Assembly: GCA_002049455.2 (NCBI GenBank)
Contig: KV918900.1
Span: 1 to 64,000, forward strand
DNA: 64,000 bases
Reading direction: 5' to 3'
DNA from: Porphyra umbilicalis
Taxonomy: Eukaryota; Rhodophyta; Bangiophyceae; Bangiales; Bangiaceae
A model generated the notes under the pieces. The model did no database searches and was not told the origin of the DNA. It worked only from the letters and a program-made list of their open reading frames with translations. Positions 30,953-41,679 of the stretch are shown in pieces (within the stretch, counting starts at the first letter, position 1; each line of letters starts with the position of its first letter). The translations under genes and the position numbers were made by a program.

Positions 30953-32635
30953 TCGACGGCCCATTTGAGCGACATCGATGGGCCTCAAAACTTTTCCATC
31001 TTGCTTCGATTGGAGATATTGCTCCATCTTGCAGAACTCATTACACTCCTACAAAGCGATGACCGGTGTCTTCACGGTAACAGTTCAATTTGTATTGGAA
31101 ACGTGCGGTTTCAGGGCCTTCTATGCTGTGTGGAGGGCGAAGGAGGGACGTTGATACCGGATTGGAATCACGGTTCAGGGTAGATATTGCCCACGGCTGG
31201 CCAGACCGAGATGTCGGAGGGTGTCAGTATACGTTTTCGACCAAATTGAAGCAGGGAACTTGAGCGGATGGGACATGTTACTCCGATTGCACCTAGCAGA
31301 GCTCTCGAAATCGGGAGGCGTCTCACACATGTCGCGTCGCTGCCTGACAGGTCGCCCAGGACTTGGTGGGTACTTGTTCCATGGAGCAGTTCTTTTGTCC
31401 ACTGATCAACTCTATATTTTGAAGCTCTGCCTATTTCCATACGACATTCACGGCGGTACCTTGAGCCACACGATGACAGTGACGGCCCTAGCCGTCGCGC
31501 TGAGAAGTGGGGGACACCACGCCGGAAATATGCTAGCACGCACGTACGTGGGACGAGCGGCAGCGAGAGGGTGCAGAAATGCTCCTAAAAAAGACAGGGA
31601 GCAAACTGCGCATCAGGGAGATTATTGGGAAAGCCGCTGTCGTGGGAGGGGATGACGGCGGCGGGCGGCGTCTCGGTGGCGGGACTAGTACTACATCTGT
31701 TCCTCATTTGGGGCCCCGCAGAAATGCGTCATGGTAGCGTCCATCAGTGCTCCGCCAGGGCGAGGCATCCAGAGATGTGGCGTGTGAGACGTCTCTCACG
31801 AAAAAACCGGCGACAGTGTAGGGAGTGGTACACGGCCAGCCCTGCACGTTGTTCGTCAGAGGACAAATTTCGCTGACCACAACACATATGGTGCGGCCAC
31901 ACGACTGTCGAGACTGCCTGCGAGCACGTGACATCGGCAAATATGCTCGACCGGCGCCACAGCGGGCTCCCAGCTCTCAACACCACCGTCAGCGCAGTCA
32001 TTTTGCAGCGAATCGCACCGGTCGCTGCCGCTCGTCCCACGTACGTGCGTGCTAGCATATTTCCGGCGTGGTGTCCCCCACTTCTCAGCGCGACGGCTAG
32101 GGCCGTCACTGTCATCGTGTGGCTCAAGGTACCGCCGTGAATGTCGTATGGAAATAGGCAGAGCTTTAAAATATAGAGTTGATCAGTGGACAAAAGAACT
32201 GCTCCATGGAACAAGTACCCACCAAGTCCTGGGCGACCTGTCAGACAGCGACGAGACATGTGTGAGACGCCTCCCGATTTCGAGAGCTCTGCTAGGTGCA
32301 ATCGGAGTAACATGTCCCATCCGCTCAAGTTCCCTGCTTCAATTTGGTCGAAAACGTATACTGACACCCTCCGACATCTCGGTCTGGCCAGCCGTGGGCA
32401 ATATCTACCCTGAACCGTGATTCCAATCCGGTATCAACGTCCCTCCTTCGCCCTCCACACAGCATAGAAGGCCCTGAAACCGCACGTTTCCAATACAAAC
32501 TGAACTGTTACCGTGAAGACACCGGTCATCGCTTTGTAGGAGTGTAATGAGTTCTGCAAGATGGAGCAATATCTCCAATCGAAGCAAGATGGAAAAGTTT
32601 TGAGGCCCATCGATGTCGCTCAAATGGGCGGTCGA
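30953..32635. mobile_element. Large inverted repeat: 614-bp arms around a 455-bp spacer
   Basis: Left arm 30953-31566 and right arm 32022-32635 are reverse complements with only a few mismatches; every position x in one arm pairs with 63588-x. The arms end abruptly at TCGACGGCC/GGC(G)GTCGA outside and at GGCAGCGA inside. The same open frame (VFDQIEAGNLSGWDMLLRLH) is read on + from 31221 and on - from 32367 simply because of the symmetry. I see no transposase domain or obvious target duplication. It is either a foldback-type element or a recent inverted duplication. A transcript across it would fold into a long double-stranded RNA. Confidence 0.9.
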
Positions 32636-33573
32636 AGGAATTTTCTACCTGTGAGCCACACTATGCAGGGCCACAGGCACTGTCGGGACACGCCCGCAGA
32701 AGGGTCAGGACCGTGCGCCCACGTGGGCAACGAGTGCTGTGACGGCTGCTTGCCGTGTCAATCGCCTGGTACGCAGAACGTTGTGGACAGGGGCGCGCGC
32801 CTTTTACAGCTGCTTACTTTTTCCCGGTGGCTCGTGTGGCGGCGGGTCGACGGCGTATGCCCCTTTGCCCGTGCACAGGGGCGTGGCATCAACGCACAAG
32901 CATGGTCACATCATGTAAATGGCGGCAGTGGCTTCGCCTCTGTACTTTCGTCTCACAGGGCGGGGGCGGGCGCCGCGGCTATGCGCCCCTCTTCGACCGC
33001 CCGCTCCAGAGCAGGGAGCACGCCGCGGCCATAACCCGCAGGTCGCTCGCTTTTGGTGGGGGCGGGAGCCGCGGCGGCAAGCCGTGGTGGCGCCACCCCC
33101 ACTGCCGCCCGCTGCCACCACAGCAGCCAGCGCCGCGACCACCGCCGCCGCATTGATTCCCACTGCCACCACCACCACTGCCGCTGCCCGCCACCGCCGG
33201 TGCTCGGCGTTGTCAGCACGTGGCTGCAGAGCGAGTGGGATTCCTCACCCCCCCCACCTCTAGCACAGCCTTCAGCGGCTGATGAGGCCGCCTCGTTCGT
33301 TTGAGAGACCCAACCGCCGCCAAGTTATTCGGATTCTGCGTGCAGGCTGCTGGGCGGAGATGGACGCGGCGGCAATGTGGTCGACGGCGAAGCTGGGGGC
33401 AGTGGCACAGGCGGGTCGGGGAGGAGAGTGGAGGGGAGGGCGGGGCTGTCGTGCCCACGGTAACGCAGTGACTTTGTACTCTAAGGGGAGCACGTCGGAG
33501 GACAGAATGCACAAAGAAGCAGAGTGCGACAATAGTACGCCAAGAACGAGCAAGAAAGAATGTGCCAAGGCAA
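32636..33573. other. Spacer with a GC-rich insert
   Basis: 32640-32930 is moderate GC with no recognisable content. 32950-33215 is a GC-rich island similar in character to host genes (CCACCGCCGC triplets). No reading frame is convincing, and the 3' end of the minus-strand gene starts at 33574. Confidence 0.3.
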
Positions 33574-36500
33574 CTAAACAACACGAATATGAGCACGAGA
33601 CCACACAATGGACGTCTGCAACACATCCGCCATCCTCAGCTTCGACCGCTGCGTGGAAGGCGACGGGAACCGGTTCTGGTACGGGTACGAGTGCATCCCA
33701 GCCCTCACACTCAGCAGACAAACAGCAACTAGATCAGCATCCACCACCCTCCCATGTAAAACTCGCTTGGACTTCAACAGCCTCCCCTCCGCAACCAACT
33801 GACCTCCCTCCACGTACAACTGGCAGACAGAGTTGTCAGGGGCATCCTCCACCGACACGTTCCGCGTGGATGGTGCTCGCAGCACCGCCGGCTTGGATGT
33901 GGGCATCACGGGTGGGCGGGAAGCCGAGGAGCGCATCCCGACCCGTCGCTTCTTGGTCACCAACTCGGTCTTAGCCTCGTCGCCAGCCACGGCTGCGACC
34001 ACACGCTTGCCGCCCGCAATGTTGGCCGTATAGGTGGCCGGCACCTCGGCCATGGGCCTGGGCGTCGCCGTTGGCGTGCTCGAGGAGTCGGCCGACGAGC
34101 GCAACCGCATACGGCGAGTACCAGTGAAGGTCCTAGGTGGTTGCACGGGCAGCTCCGGGACAGAAGACACGAAGGCGGCTGCAGGTGAGACGGGCGCGGA
34201 AGGCGGCTGCAGGGGCGAGCGCGGGTCCCCAATCGAGGACGCCGATGCCGACCCAGCCGTCGCAGCCACCCCCGCCACGGCAGCCTCCACCTGCGCCAAA
34301 GCCCGACCGGACCCAAAGGACCGCCGTCCCACTCCAACGCGCGCAGTCTTGCCTAAATGGTCTCTGGACAACAACCGGCCCGTGCCGACTGCTCCTGTAC
34401 GCCCTGCCGTCGGGCCCACCCCTCCCTTGAGCTTCTCCGCCTGAGAAACCGCCCCACTAGCACGGGTCTTCTCCAATCCCGCAGCCGCCCCAGAAGAACC
34501 TTGGTGCCCAACCGCGTCCGCCCAGGACACCGTCCGCTGCGACGAAGACCCATGGTGCTCGGGCAACTGCCCGCATGGTCCAGGTGGAGGTGTATCTGGA
34601 GGGAGTGAAAGCGGTGGAGAGGTAGTAGTTTTGCCAGAGGGAGATGGCGCAGGCGACGAAGGCCGACTACCGGCAGTCGGGTGACCTGCTGGACGTCCAG
34701 CCGCAGGTGGAGAAGCCGCTGGCGGTCTAGCAGATGGAGCGCACGATGGCCGTGTAGCAGCGGATGTAGAAGGCGCCGATTGAGGGGGTGCATGTGCAGC
34801 AGCAGCAGCTGCCGGTGTGGACGCAGCTGACGGAGATACCTTCGGTTGAGGAGGAGCACTCGCAGCAGCAGCAGCGGCTGGCGCGTCCGTAGCTGGTAGA
34901 GAAGCCGCTGGCCGAGGGGGAGAGCTTGCAGCAGTGGCAGGTGTTGCCGCAGCTGGTGGAGAAGCTTCAGGCCGAGGTGGAGCACTTGGAGCAACGGCTG
35001 CCGCTTCCGTAGCTGGTGGAGAAGCCGCCGGACGAGGTGGAGCACTTGGAGCAACGGCTGCCGCTTCTGTAGCTGGTGGAGAAGCCGCCGTCCGGGGGGG
35101 AGCACTTGCAGGAGCGGCCGATGTGGACGCAGCGGGTGAGGCAGCAGCATCCGTGGACAGAGTTGCATGACTTAATCGCGTGCGGCGAGGAGGCAGTGAA
35201 GAAGGGATGGCTGGTCCTCCGGCCGCGCCAGACCGGGATTCGCTGTCAGCGATGCGTGGGGGCGCACAGGAGTCAATCACTCGCTGAGCGGCCAAAAGGG
35301 CGGCTGTAACACTCTGCGCGTCGAAAGCTTCCGCGCTATCGCTCGCCGTCACAGGCGACGCTGCAGAACCACCCGAGCCAGCGGCGCCAGCCGCGCCACC
35401 AGACGGCAGAAGAGAGTGGCCAGGAACAGGGGGCGGGGGCATGCGCGACGGGTGGTGCGTTGGAGGGTTAGAGCCGGTGGCAACCCAGTTGTTGGGGCGG
35501 CGTGGAGTGGCATCAAAAGGCGTGCCCGGCTGACGCGGGTCCGCCCGCCGTCTCGCCAATTCTCCCGGTGTAGGCGCCACCCTGGAACCCGCTCTAAGGC
35601 CCGCCAGGGAAGAGAGACTCGCCAACCGCGGAGCTGCGCGTGCCACCTCGTGCAAAGGTTGTGGCTTGATGGTTCGGACGTAGCTCTTGAGCGCCTCCAT
35701 TGCCGCTGGCTCCATCTGTGCCAGTAGAAGCACGTTGGCCAAGCGCTCCACCGGCGGGTCATCCCGCTTGGTGAGCCACCGCTTGAGGGTAGCCGTCACC
35801 CGCCCGTCCGACACATCGTACGCGGGGATCATCTTGGCCAGTAGGCTGTTGCGGACGATGACGGTCATCGGCCAAACGTCGTGTGTCGACTTCCGCGGCC
35901 ACCACGGCAGCGTGAGCAGCATTGACTGCACGGTGCGGGCGCCCGCACGCCGCATCGCCGCCAACATGAGGGGGATGACCGCGCGCACATGCTGCTTGGG
36001 TCGGTTGTTGCCCAGCAGCTCCAACACCCGTTCGACGGTTGCATCCGACGGGACCACAGGGGCGGGCTTGCACGTCGACACCGGAGCCTTCAGCACCCTT
36101 GACCGGCGCCTGCTATGCAGGTAGCGACTCTCCATCAGAAAGTCATCGCTGTCCTCCTCCTCGTTGATGCTGTGGCTCCCATTGTCGGTCACGTAGGTCG
36201 CGTCATTAGGACTGCTCTCATGGCCACCGTCGCCCGCCAGAGCGGCGGCCAGCTCTTGGCCGGCGCTCGCGTCCGGCAGCGTGCCCCGTCCCGCTGCGTC
36301 GCGGTCACCAGCAAGACCCGCACCCGCGCCGCGCGAGACAGACGTAGCAACTGCTGACGAGCTGGCTGGCTCGTTCTCTTGCGTGGACGCCGTCGGCGTC
36401 TGTACCAGCCGCGGCCCTTGAGACCCAACTGGGGCGGTAGAGATGTGGTGGGGGGCGTTGGGCGTAGAGAAAGCAGCACGCGGACGAGCGGCGCCAGTAC

Positions 36501-36987
36501 CAAGCGTGTCATGGTCGGCTCTGCCGACCGTCGCACCGGAGGACGTGGTGCCATTCGCACCTACGGCAGAGCTTGTAGGAAGCACAGCAGTTGGGGACGT
36601 CTCGGTCTCGACTCCGCGCCGCGCACCCGACGCCGCGTTGCCGCCTTGTGTTCTGCCATTCAGCAGCGGGTTGATAGCGTCCGACCCGTGCTGCATGGCG
36701 TCGCCGCTCTCTGCGAAGCGGTAAACCATGGCCATCACATTCCCCGCGGCGCTGTCTAACAGCTGCTGGTCCTCGTGCACGGGTACCCAAAACGTGTTGC
36801 CATCTTGGTCGTGGCCGGTAAGATGCAAGTGGACGTTGACGCGCGGGTTCTGGGCGGCATACACCGCAATAGACGATAACATATCCACAAGCCGCCTAGA
36901 TGAGCCCGCGACGACTCCCGCACCCAACAGCCGTTGAAGCCGCGACCGCACGTCTGCCGCGACGGTGCGGACGTCACACACCGGCAT
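33574..36987 (-). CDS. Large Pro/Ala/Ser-rich protein with an En/Spm Tnp1-like C-terminus; probable transposon accessory protein
   Basis: 1137 residues from the ATG at 36987, uninterrupted. A structured N-terminus (about 1-100: RRLVDMLSSIAVYAAQNPRV, NVHLHLTGHDQDGNTFWVPV) precedes a Ser/Thr-rich linker. A second structured block at about 310-450 (PSDATVERVLELLGNNRPKQ, LLTLPWWPRKSTHDVWPMTV) is a helical domain with a WWP-x8-W motif. A long disordered stretch then holds repeats of PPRPAASPPATEAAAVAPSA (nt 34730-35130). Near the C-terminus, LYVEGGQLVAEGRLLKSKRV followed by LHGRVVDADLVAVCLLSV resembles the small 'G-x-x-VA-x-G...V' domain of plant En/Spm Tnp1-like proteins. That motif and the surroundings suggest a transposon protein, but no partner transposase is adjacent. 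Confidence 0.55.
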   Translation of the reverse strand: MPVCDVRTVAADVRSRLQRLLGAGVVAGSSRRLVDMLSSIAVYAAQNPRVNVHLHLTGHDQDGNTFWVPVHEDQQLLDSAAGNVMAMVYRFAESGDAMQHGSDAINPLLNGRTQGGNAASGARRGVETETSPTAVLPTSSAVGANGTTSSGATVGRADHDTLGTGAARPRAAFSTPNAPHHISTAPVGSQGPRLVQTPTASTQENEPASSSAVATSVSRGAGAGLAGDRDAAGRGTLPDASAGQELAAALAGDGGHESSPNDATYVTDNGSHSINEEEDSDDFLMESRYLHSRRRSRVLKAPVSTCKPAPVVPSDATVERVLELLGNNRPKQHVRAVIPLMLAAMRRAGARTVQSMLLTLPWWPRKSTHDVWPMTVIVRNSLLAKMIPAYDVSDGRVTATLKRWLTKRDDPPVERLANVLLLAQMEPAAMEALKSYVRTIKPQPLHEVARAAPRLASLSSLAGLRAGSRVAPTPGELARRRADPRQPGTPFDATPRRPNNWVATGSNPPTHHPSRMPPPPVPGHSLLPSGGAAGAAGSGGSAASPVTASDSAEAFDAQSVTAALLAAQRVIDSCAPPRIADSESRSGAAGGPAIPSSLPPRRTRLSHATLSTDAAASPAASTSAAPASAPPRTAASPPATEAAAVAPSAPPRPAASPPATEAAAVAPSAPPRPEASPPAAATPATAASSPPRPAASLPATDAPAAAAAASAPPQPKVSPSAASTPAAAAAAHAPPQSAPSTSAATRPSCAPSARPPAASPPAAGRPAGHPTAGSRPSSPAPSPSGKTTTSPPLSLPPDTPPPGPCGQLPEHHGSSSQRTVSWADAVGHQGSSGAAAGLEKTRASGAVSQAEKLKGGVGPTAGRTGAVGTGRLLSRDHLGKTARVGVGRRSFGSGRALAQVEAAVAGVAATAGSASASSIGDPRSPLQPPSAPVSPAAAFVSSVPELPVQPPRTFTGTRRMRLRSSADSSSTPTATPRPMAEVPATYTANIAGGKRVVAAVAGDEAKTELVTKKRRVGMRSSASRPPVMPTSKPAVLRAPSTRNVSVEDAPDNSVCQLYVEGGQLVAEGRLLKSKRVLHGRVVDADLVAVCLLSVRAGMHSYPYQNRFPSPSTQRSKLRMADVLQTSIVWSRAHIRVV
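34730..35130. repeat. In-gene coding tandem repeat, about 60-66 bp units
   Basis: Five to six in-frame units within the minus-strand ORF encode variants of PPRPAASPPATEAAAVAPSA. Two adjacent units near 34960-35090 are almost identical. The period is a multiple of three, as expected for an array maintained inside a coding region. Confidence 0.7.
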
Positions 36988-37027
36988 GGCGGCCGCAGAA
37001 GCCGCACGACCCCCCGCCTCCTCGTTA

Positions 37028-38755
37028 CCTCAATCCCCCCCCCGCTTGACCAGGCGTCCGACCCCGCTCCAAAAAGCGCGCAACGTGCGGGGAGCGATGG
37101 ACACTACCGGTCGTCGTAGGCACAGCGGCCACAAAGAACGCGAAAAGAGCGTGCCGAGAGAGCACAGCGCGTGAAGGGGATGGGCGCCTTCACCGCGTAG
37201 GGCTACAGGGGGACGTCGCGCAGGCGGGCTGCACGGGGCTACTCTACGGCACGGTGGCTGCTGGCACCTCCTACAGTACCGCACGACAGCCAGAACCAGC
37301 CCCTCGACCTTGCGCGGCGTCGATTTCGACAGCCTCCATTGGCCCCAGCGAGGGTCGCCCTCGGACCTCCACGGGCAGCCGAGTTCCTGATTTGCTGGCA
37401 CCGTGGCCAGGGTGCCGAGGGCGCCTGTTTGATTGCGCCGACGAGCATTTTGAAAGGCCGTGACGGGACCTCCCAGTCTGGGCGCCACAGCCTCGCGCCA
37501 GCCCGGTCCGCGAGAGTCATCTCCAGGCCGCCCAGGGGCACCCAGGTTGCTGATTCGCTGGCACCGTGTCCGTGGGCGCCGACAACGCCTCATCATGATG
37601 GTGCCAACAAGCATCCTGCCGGGCGAACACGCACAACCGCCCCGTCAGGGTGCCACAGCCTCCTGCCTACCCCACGCGCGAGTTGCCCCAGGCCCGCCAC
37701 GTTCCGCCATGTTCCAGAATTTCGGGCAGCCCGACTGTGCGCTCGCCGCCAACGCGTGGCAGTGCCAACGAGAACACAGCTATGAGCGGTCAAGAGATGA
37801 GCTGCCCCAACCCATTCAATGACATCTGCTTGATGCCGGCCGGGCCAAAAGGAGTCGAGCCAGGGCTTTGCGAGCGTGCGTACACCGTTGGACAAGCGAC
37901 CAGAGCGCTGTTGCCAAGAATTCTGGGGTGTGCAGGGCACAGAGCACAGCCACCATGAAGGACAGTAGCGGCCCTATCTCTCCGGATCTGGGCGAGCACG
38001 CGCGGCGCTTCAGAAGCCCGCTGTGCTACTAGGGGCGCTCCTTTGTGGGCAAGCGCGCGCGCACGTGCCGGTTGTTGGGTGTTCGACTGTGACCAAGAGT
38101 GGTGCCAAAGAGGCTGATGGCACCAACACTCACCGACAGCCATGTCCTGACAGTTTGAAATTTGACAGTCCAGCAGCTGTGTCAGATGGATTGACACACC
38201 GCACAAGGAGTCTATGGGTCCATGGGTCCAAGGGTCCGATGTCACTGTGTTCACGCTTGAGGTCCAGCGAGACTCGCTCGGCCAATCAGGGTCGTTGACA
38301 AGTGCCAAAGGAGATATTGAGATTCTTTCGAACAGTACCTATGCAAAATGCAAGCGCCAGAACATGTCTGAATATGTGATCCTCCACAACTTTTGGTCAA
38401 ATATGTGACTAGGAGAACGAGCGACGGCACATGCACCTCTAGCGCCAAGAGGTTCCAAGCGGCGGCACCGACAGGCGTCCCTATGCTTGTGAGGGAGCAC
38501 CTTTGAGGGCCTGAGCAGCCACATCAATCCTCCTAGCAGGCCTGTAGACTCCTCTAGGAGGCATAAGAACCCCAGTAGCCGTAAGGAGACCACCAGCAAC
38601 CGGCCATTGCTGCCCAGACCCTGCCCTCGCCAGTCCCTCTAAGCCTCCAAGAGCTGCGAGAGCCCACTGATATGTTTGCAGCACAGCCCCCACCAGTGTC
38701 TCGCAGGCCATAAAGGGGACCAAGTGTCTTCCAAATAAACGGTCAGCTTGCCCAG
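37028..38755. other. Spacer with about 165-bp degenerate tandem repeats
   Basis: Between about 37375 and 37720 there are three diverged units that share CTGATT(T/C)GCTGGCACCGTG (37388, 37552) and GCCACAGCCTC (37484, 37663). The rest, 37730-38755, contains no gene, RNA or repeat I can defend. Confidence 0.45.
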
Positions 38756-38997
38756 TTGTGGTCCACGTGCACATCCCCATCCGCGGCATGCAGGGTCACA
38801 GACTGCCCCAGCCCCGCCACCGGCGCCCCAAGCGCTTACCAGCACCTGGCGCCAGAACCCCCCCCGCCGAGACTGGAAGTAGCAACGCCCTCAGTGACCA
38901 CAACAGAGGCAGCGGGCGGCGGGAGCCCGCTGCCAGCGGACGGGGCGGGGGCGGGGGGCCCGGCGGCAGGCGGGCAGCCCAGGCGGGGGGGGGGGGC

Positions 38998-39044
38998 ACG
39001 CCCGCCGGGCGGGGGCGATCACGCCCGCCGGGCGGGGGCGATGA
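38998..39044. repeat. 23-bp tandem duplication containing a palindrome
   Basis: CACGCCCGCCGGGCGGGGGC plus GAT occurs twice head to tail. Each unit contains the palindrome CCCGCCGGGCGGG. It lies within a GC-rich non-coding patch at 38800-39060. Confidence 0.8.
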
Positions 39045-39101
39045 AGGCAGCCCAGAGGGTTCTGTGAGGCCCCAAGACGGAAATTTGATTGGCCGTCACA
39101 A

Positions 39102-39210
39102 TGGCACGATCGACGGGCACGTTGGGCAAGCGTGCCAACATGCCCGTAGGGCCTGGAACGGCGTCCAATGCAGCCCGTAGAGGCCGATGACCCCAACGTG
39201 CCAAGAGATT
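39102..39210. repeat. Dispersed about 110-bp repeat, copy 2 (inverted)
   Basis: This is the reverse complement of the repeat at 9989-10098, running from TGGCACGATCGACGGGCACG to CCCCAACGTGCCAAGAGATT. Conservation ends sharply on both sides, which marks the family boundaries. The following 39211-39752 shows no defined feature. Confidence 0.6.
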
Positions 39211-39752
39211 CGAGGATTTCCTATGCCCCGGCCGCACCACGCCCTCGGTGCCCACAAGTACCCACCAACGCTGTCACCAACTCCACCGACACGTCAACTC
39301 CCGGGGACCGCCAGATTGACGTGGCCGTCGGCGCGCGGGGCCGTCGTCGGATCCGATCCGCGGATGGGGACGCGCGGGGCGCCCGCACCGAGGGAGGCGC
39401 CAGCGCCCACCGCCGCGTGCACCGACACACGGTGCGAAGCGCAGAGGGCGTGAGGGCGACACGGACGCGGAAGCAGCGGCAGTCGCAGCTCGGTCGCGCG
39501 CACGAGCACGTCGGCGCCGAGGCACGGGCCGGACGACAGCCACTTCCGTGCGCACGTGGTCACTGATTTAGTTTGGTTCTCGCTCGCCCCGCCACGGCGG
39601 CGGGGCGACCCACCGCGGCCCCCCAGCGGCCGCCCGACCGTGGCAACGGCCTCGCCCGGCCGCCACCAGCAGCCGCACGACCCGCCCACCCCAAAGCCCA
39701 CCCGTCGTTGCCCACCCCACCCCGCAGCCGTGGCGCGCCGCCCCCCCTCCCC

Positions 39753-41648
39753 CTATTGCGTCACGTGCGGCTGGCCGCGCGCGTCGCCCCCCCCCCCCCA
39801 AGGACCACCGCCAGCGGGAGGAGAGGCTGCTGCTGCTCGCCGGCGCGTCGCGCAGCGGGTCGTCGGCGACGCCCGCTGACAAGCCGTTGCGGCCGCCGCC
39901 ACCCGCCGCGCCACCCCCACCCCCACCCCCACCCCCACCCCCGTCGCCGCCCGCCGACGCGACGCGCGGAAAGCCGCGGCGGCTGTGCGACCGCGGGCCG
40001 CGGGCGGGGGACCACGCCGCGGAGCTCCACCCCCCCGCCGCGGGCGTCGTCGGCACCGCGTCCGCCGGGCGCACGCCGACGGCGCCGCGGCCGCGGCCGC
40101 GTGCCGCCCCGCCCGCGGCCGCGGGCGTCGCCGCCGGCGTCGGCAACGGCAGCGGGTCGGTCGCCCCCGCGGCGGAGGCGGCGGCGGCGCCGCCGCCGCC
40201 GCCGTCGGCCAGCGAGGCGCTGGCGGCCGCGGCGGTGGCGGCCGCGGCGCCCCCCCCCCCCCCCCGGCACCAAAGAGCCACCGCGCGGCGCCGCCGACGC
40301 CGCTGCTCGCAACGCGCACCAAGTTGCCGCCGCGCGTCGGCCGCCGCAGCGGCGGCGCCGGCCCGCCGCCGCCGTCGCCACCGCCGCCGCCGCGCGGCGA
40401 CCGGTTGGCGGGCGCCACGCCCGCGCCCGCCGGCGCCGGTGTCACCGCGCGGCGGGCGCGGGAGCCAGACGCACGCGCGCCGAGGCGCGCCTGCCGCTCG
40501 TCCGCGTCGGCGTCGCCGGCGGCGGCCACCGGCGGTGCGCCCCCCCCCCCCCGCCGCCGCCGTCGCGTCCCCCACCGCCGCCTCTGCCGCCGGCCGGTCG
40601 GGCGGCGTCGACGACGACGGTGGGCGCGGGGAGAGGGCGTGCGCGCTGACCACCCCCGCCCGCCGAAACGGCACATACGCGGGCGTGACGGCGGCGGCGG
40701 CGGGGGAGGGGCGGCTGCGGTCGGGGGGGCGGCGGCGCCACTGGCGGCCGACGGGCCGCGCCGGCGGCCGCCGCCGCCGCCGCCGACGCCGCGCCGCCGC
40801 GCGCTGCCGCCGTCTGTGACGACCGCCGGCCGGGAGGAGGGCGACGCCGCGAGCGCCGACGCGGCGCGCGCGGCGGCGGCGGCGGCGGCGGTCGTTGCCG
40901 ACGCGGCCGCCACCCCAACCGCCGGCGACGAGGCGTAGGCGTCGACGCCCGCCGAGACGGTCCGCGGGCTCCGCGCCCGCCGCACAGAGGGGCGGGTGGG
41001 GGCGGGCGCGCCCGCTGCCGCCGCCGCCGCCGCCGCCGCCGCGGGCGCGGCGCGAGCGCGGGGCGCGGGTGCCGCCGACGCCTCGCTGGCGGGGCCGGGG
41101 CCGACCGACGACCGCGCGCTCCGCGTGCGCCGCACCGCCGACCGCGCGCGGGCGGCAATGGCCAGCGCCGGTGGTGGGGCGGCGGCGGCCGCGGCCGCCG
41201 CCGTCGTCGCGGGCGTCTTCCCCCCCCCGCCGCCGCCGGCGACGGCGACGGCGCGGTCGCCGAGGAGGGCGGGGACCGCGCACTCCGCACCCGCCGCACC
41301 GCCGAGGCGGCCACCGACGCGGCGGAGGCGGTGGCGCGCGGCGCTGCGCTGGCGACAGCCGCCGACCCGGCGGCGGGGGAAGCGGGGGTGGCGGCCGCGG
41401 GCGACCGCGCCGGCGCGCCGGCGGCCGACCGGGAACTGCGCACCCGCCGCACCACCGAGGCGGCCGGCGGCGCCGCAGCGGCGGCACGCGGCGGGGGCTC
41501 GGCGGCCGCGGCTGCTGCGCCGCCCGCGGGCACGCCGGGCGCGGCGGCGGCGGCGGCGGCGGGGAGGCCCACCGTCGACCCCGCGGCCGACCGCAAACTC
41601 CGCACCCGCCGCACCGCCGAAGCGGACCGCGACGCGGCGACGGTGGGG

Positions 41649-41679
<31 letters not shown>

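Noticed and set aside
31221-32367. Two 'homologous genes' encoding VFDQIEAGNLSGWD on opposite strands
   Set aside because: They are mirror images produced by the 614-bp inverted repeat, not independent genes, and contain no domain.
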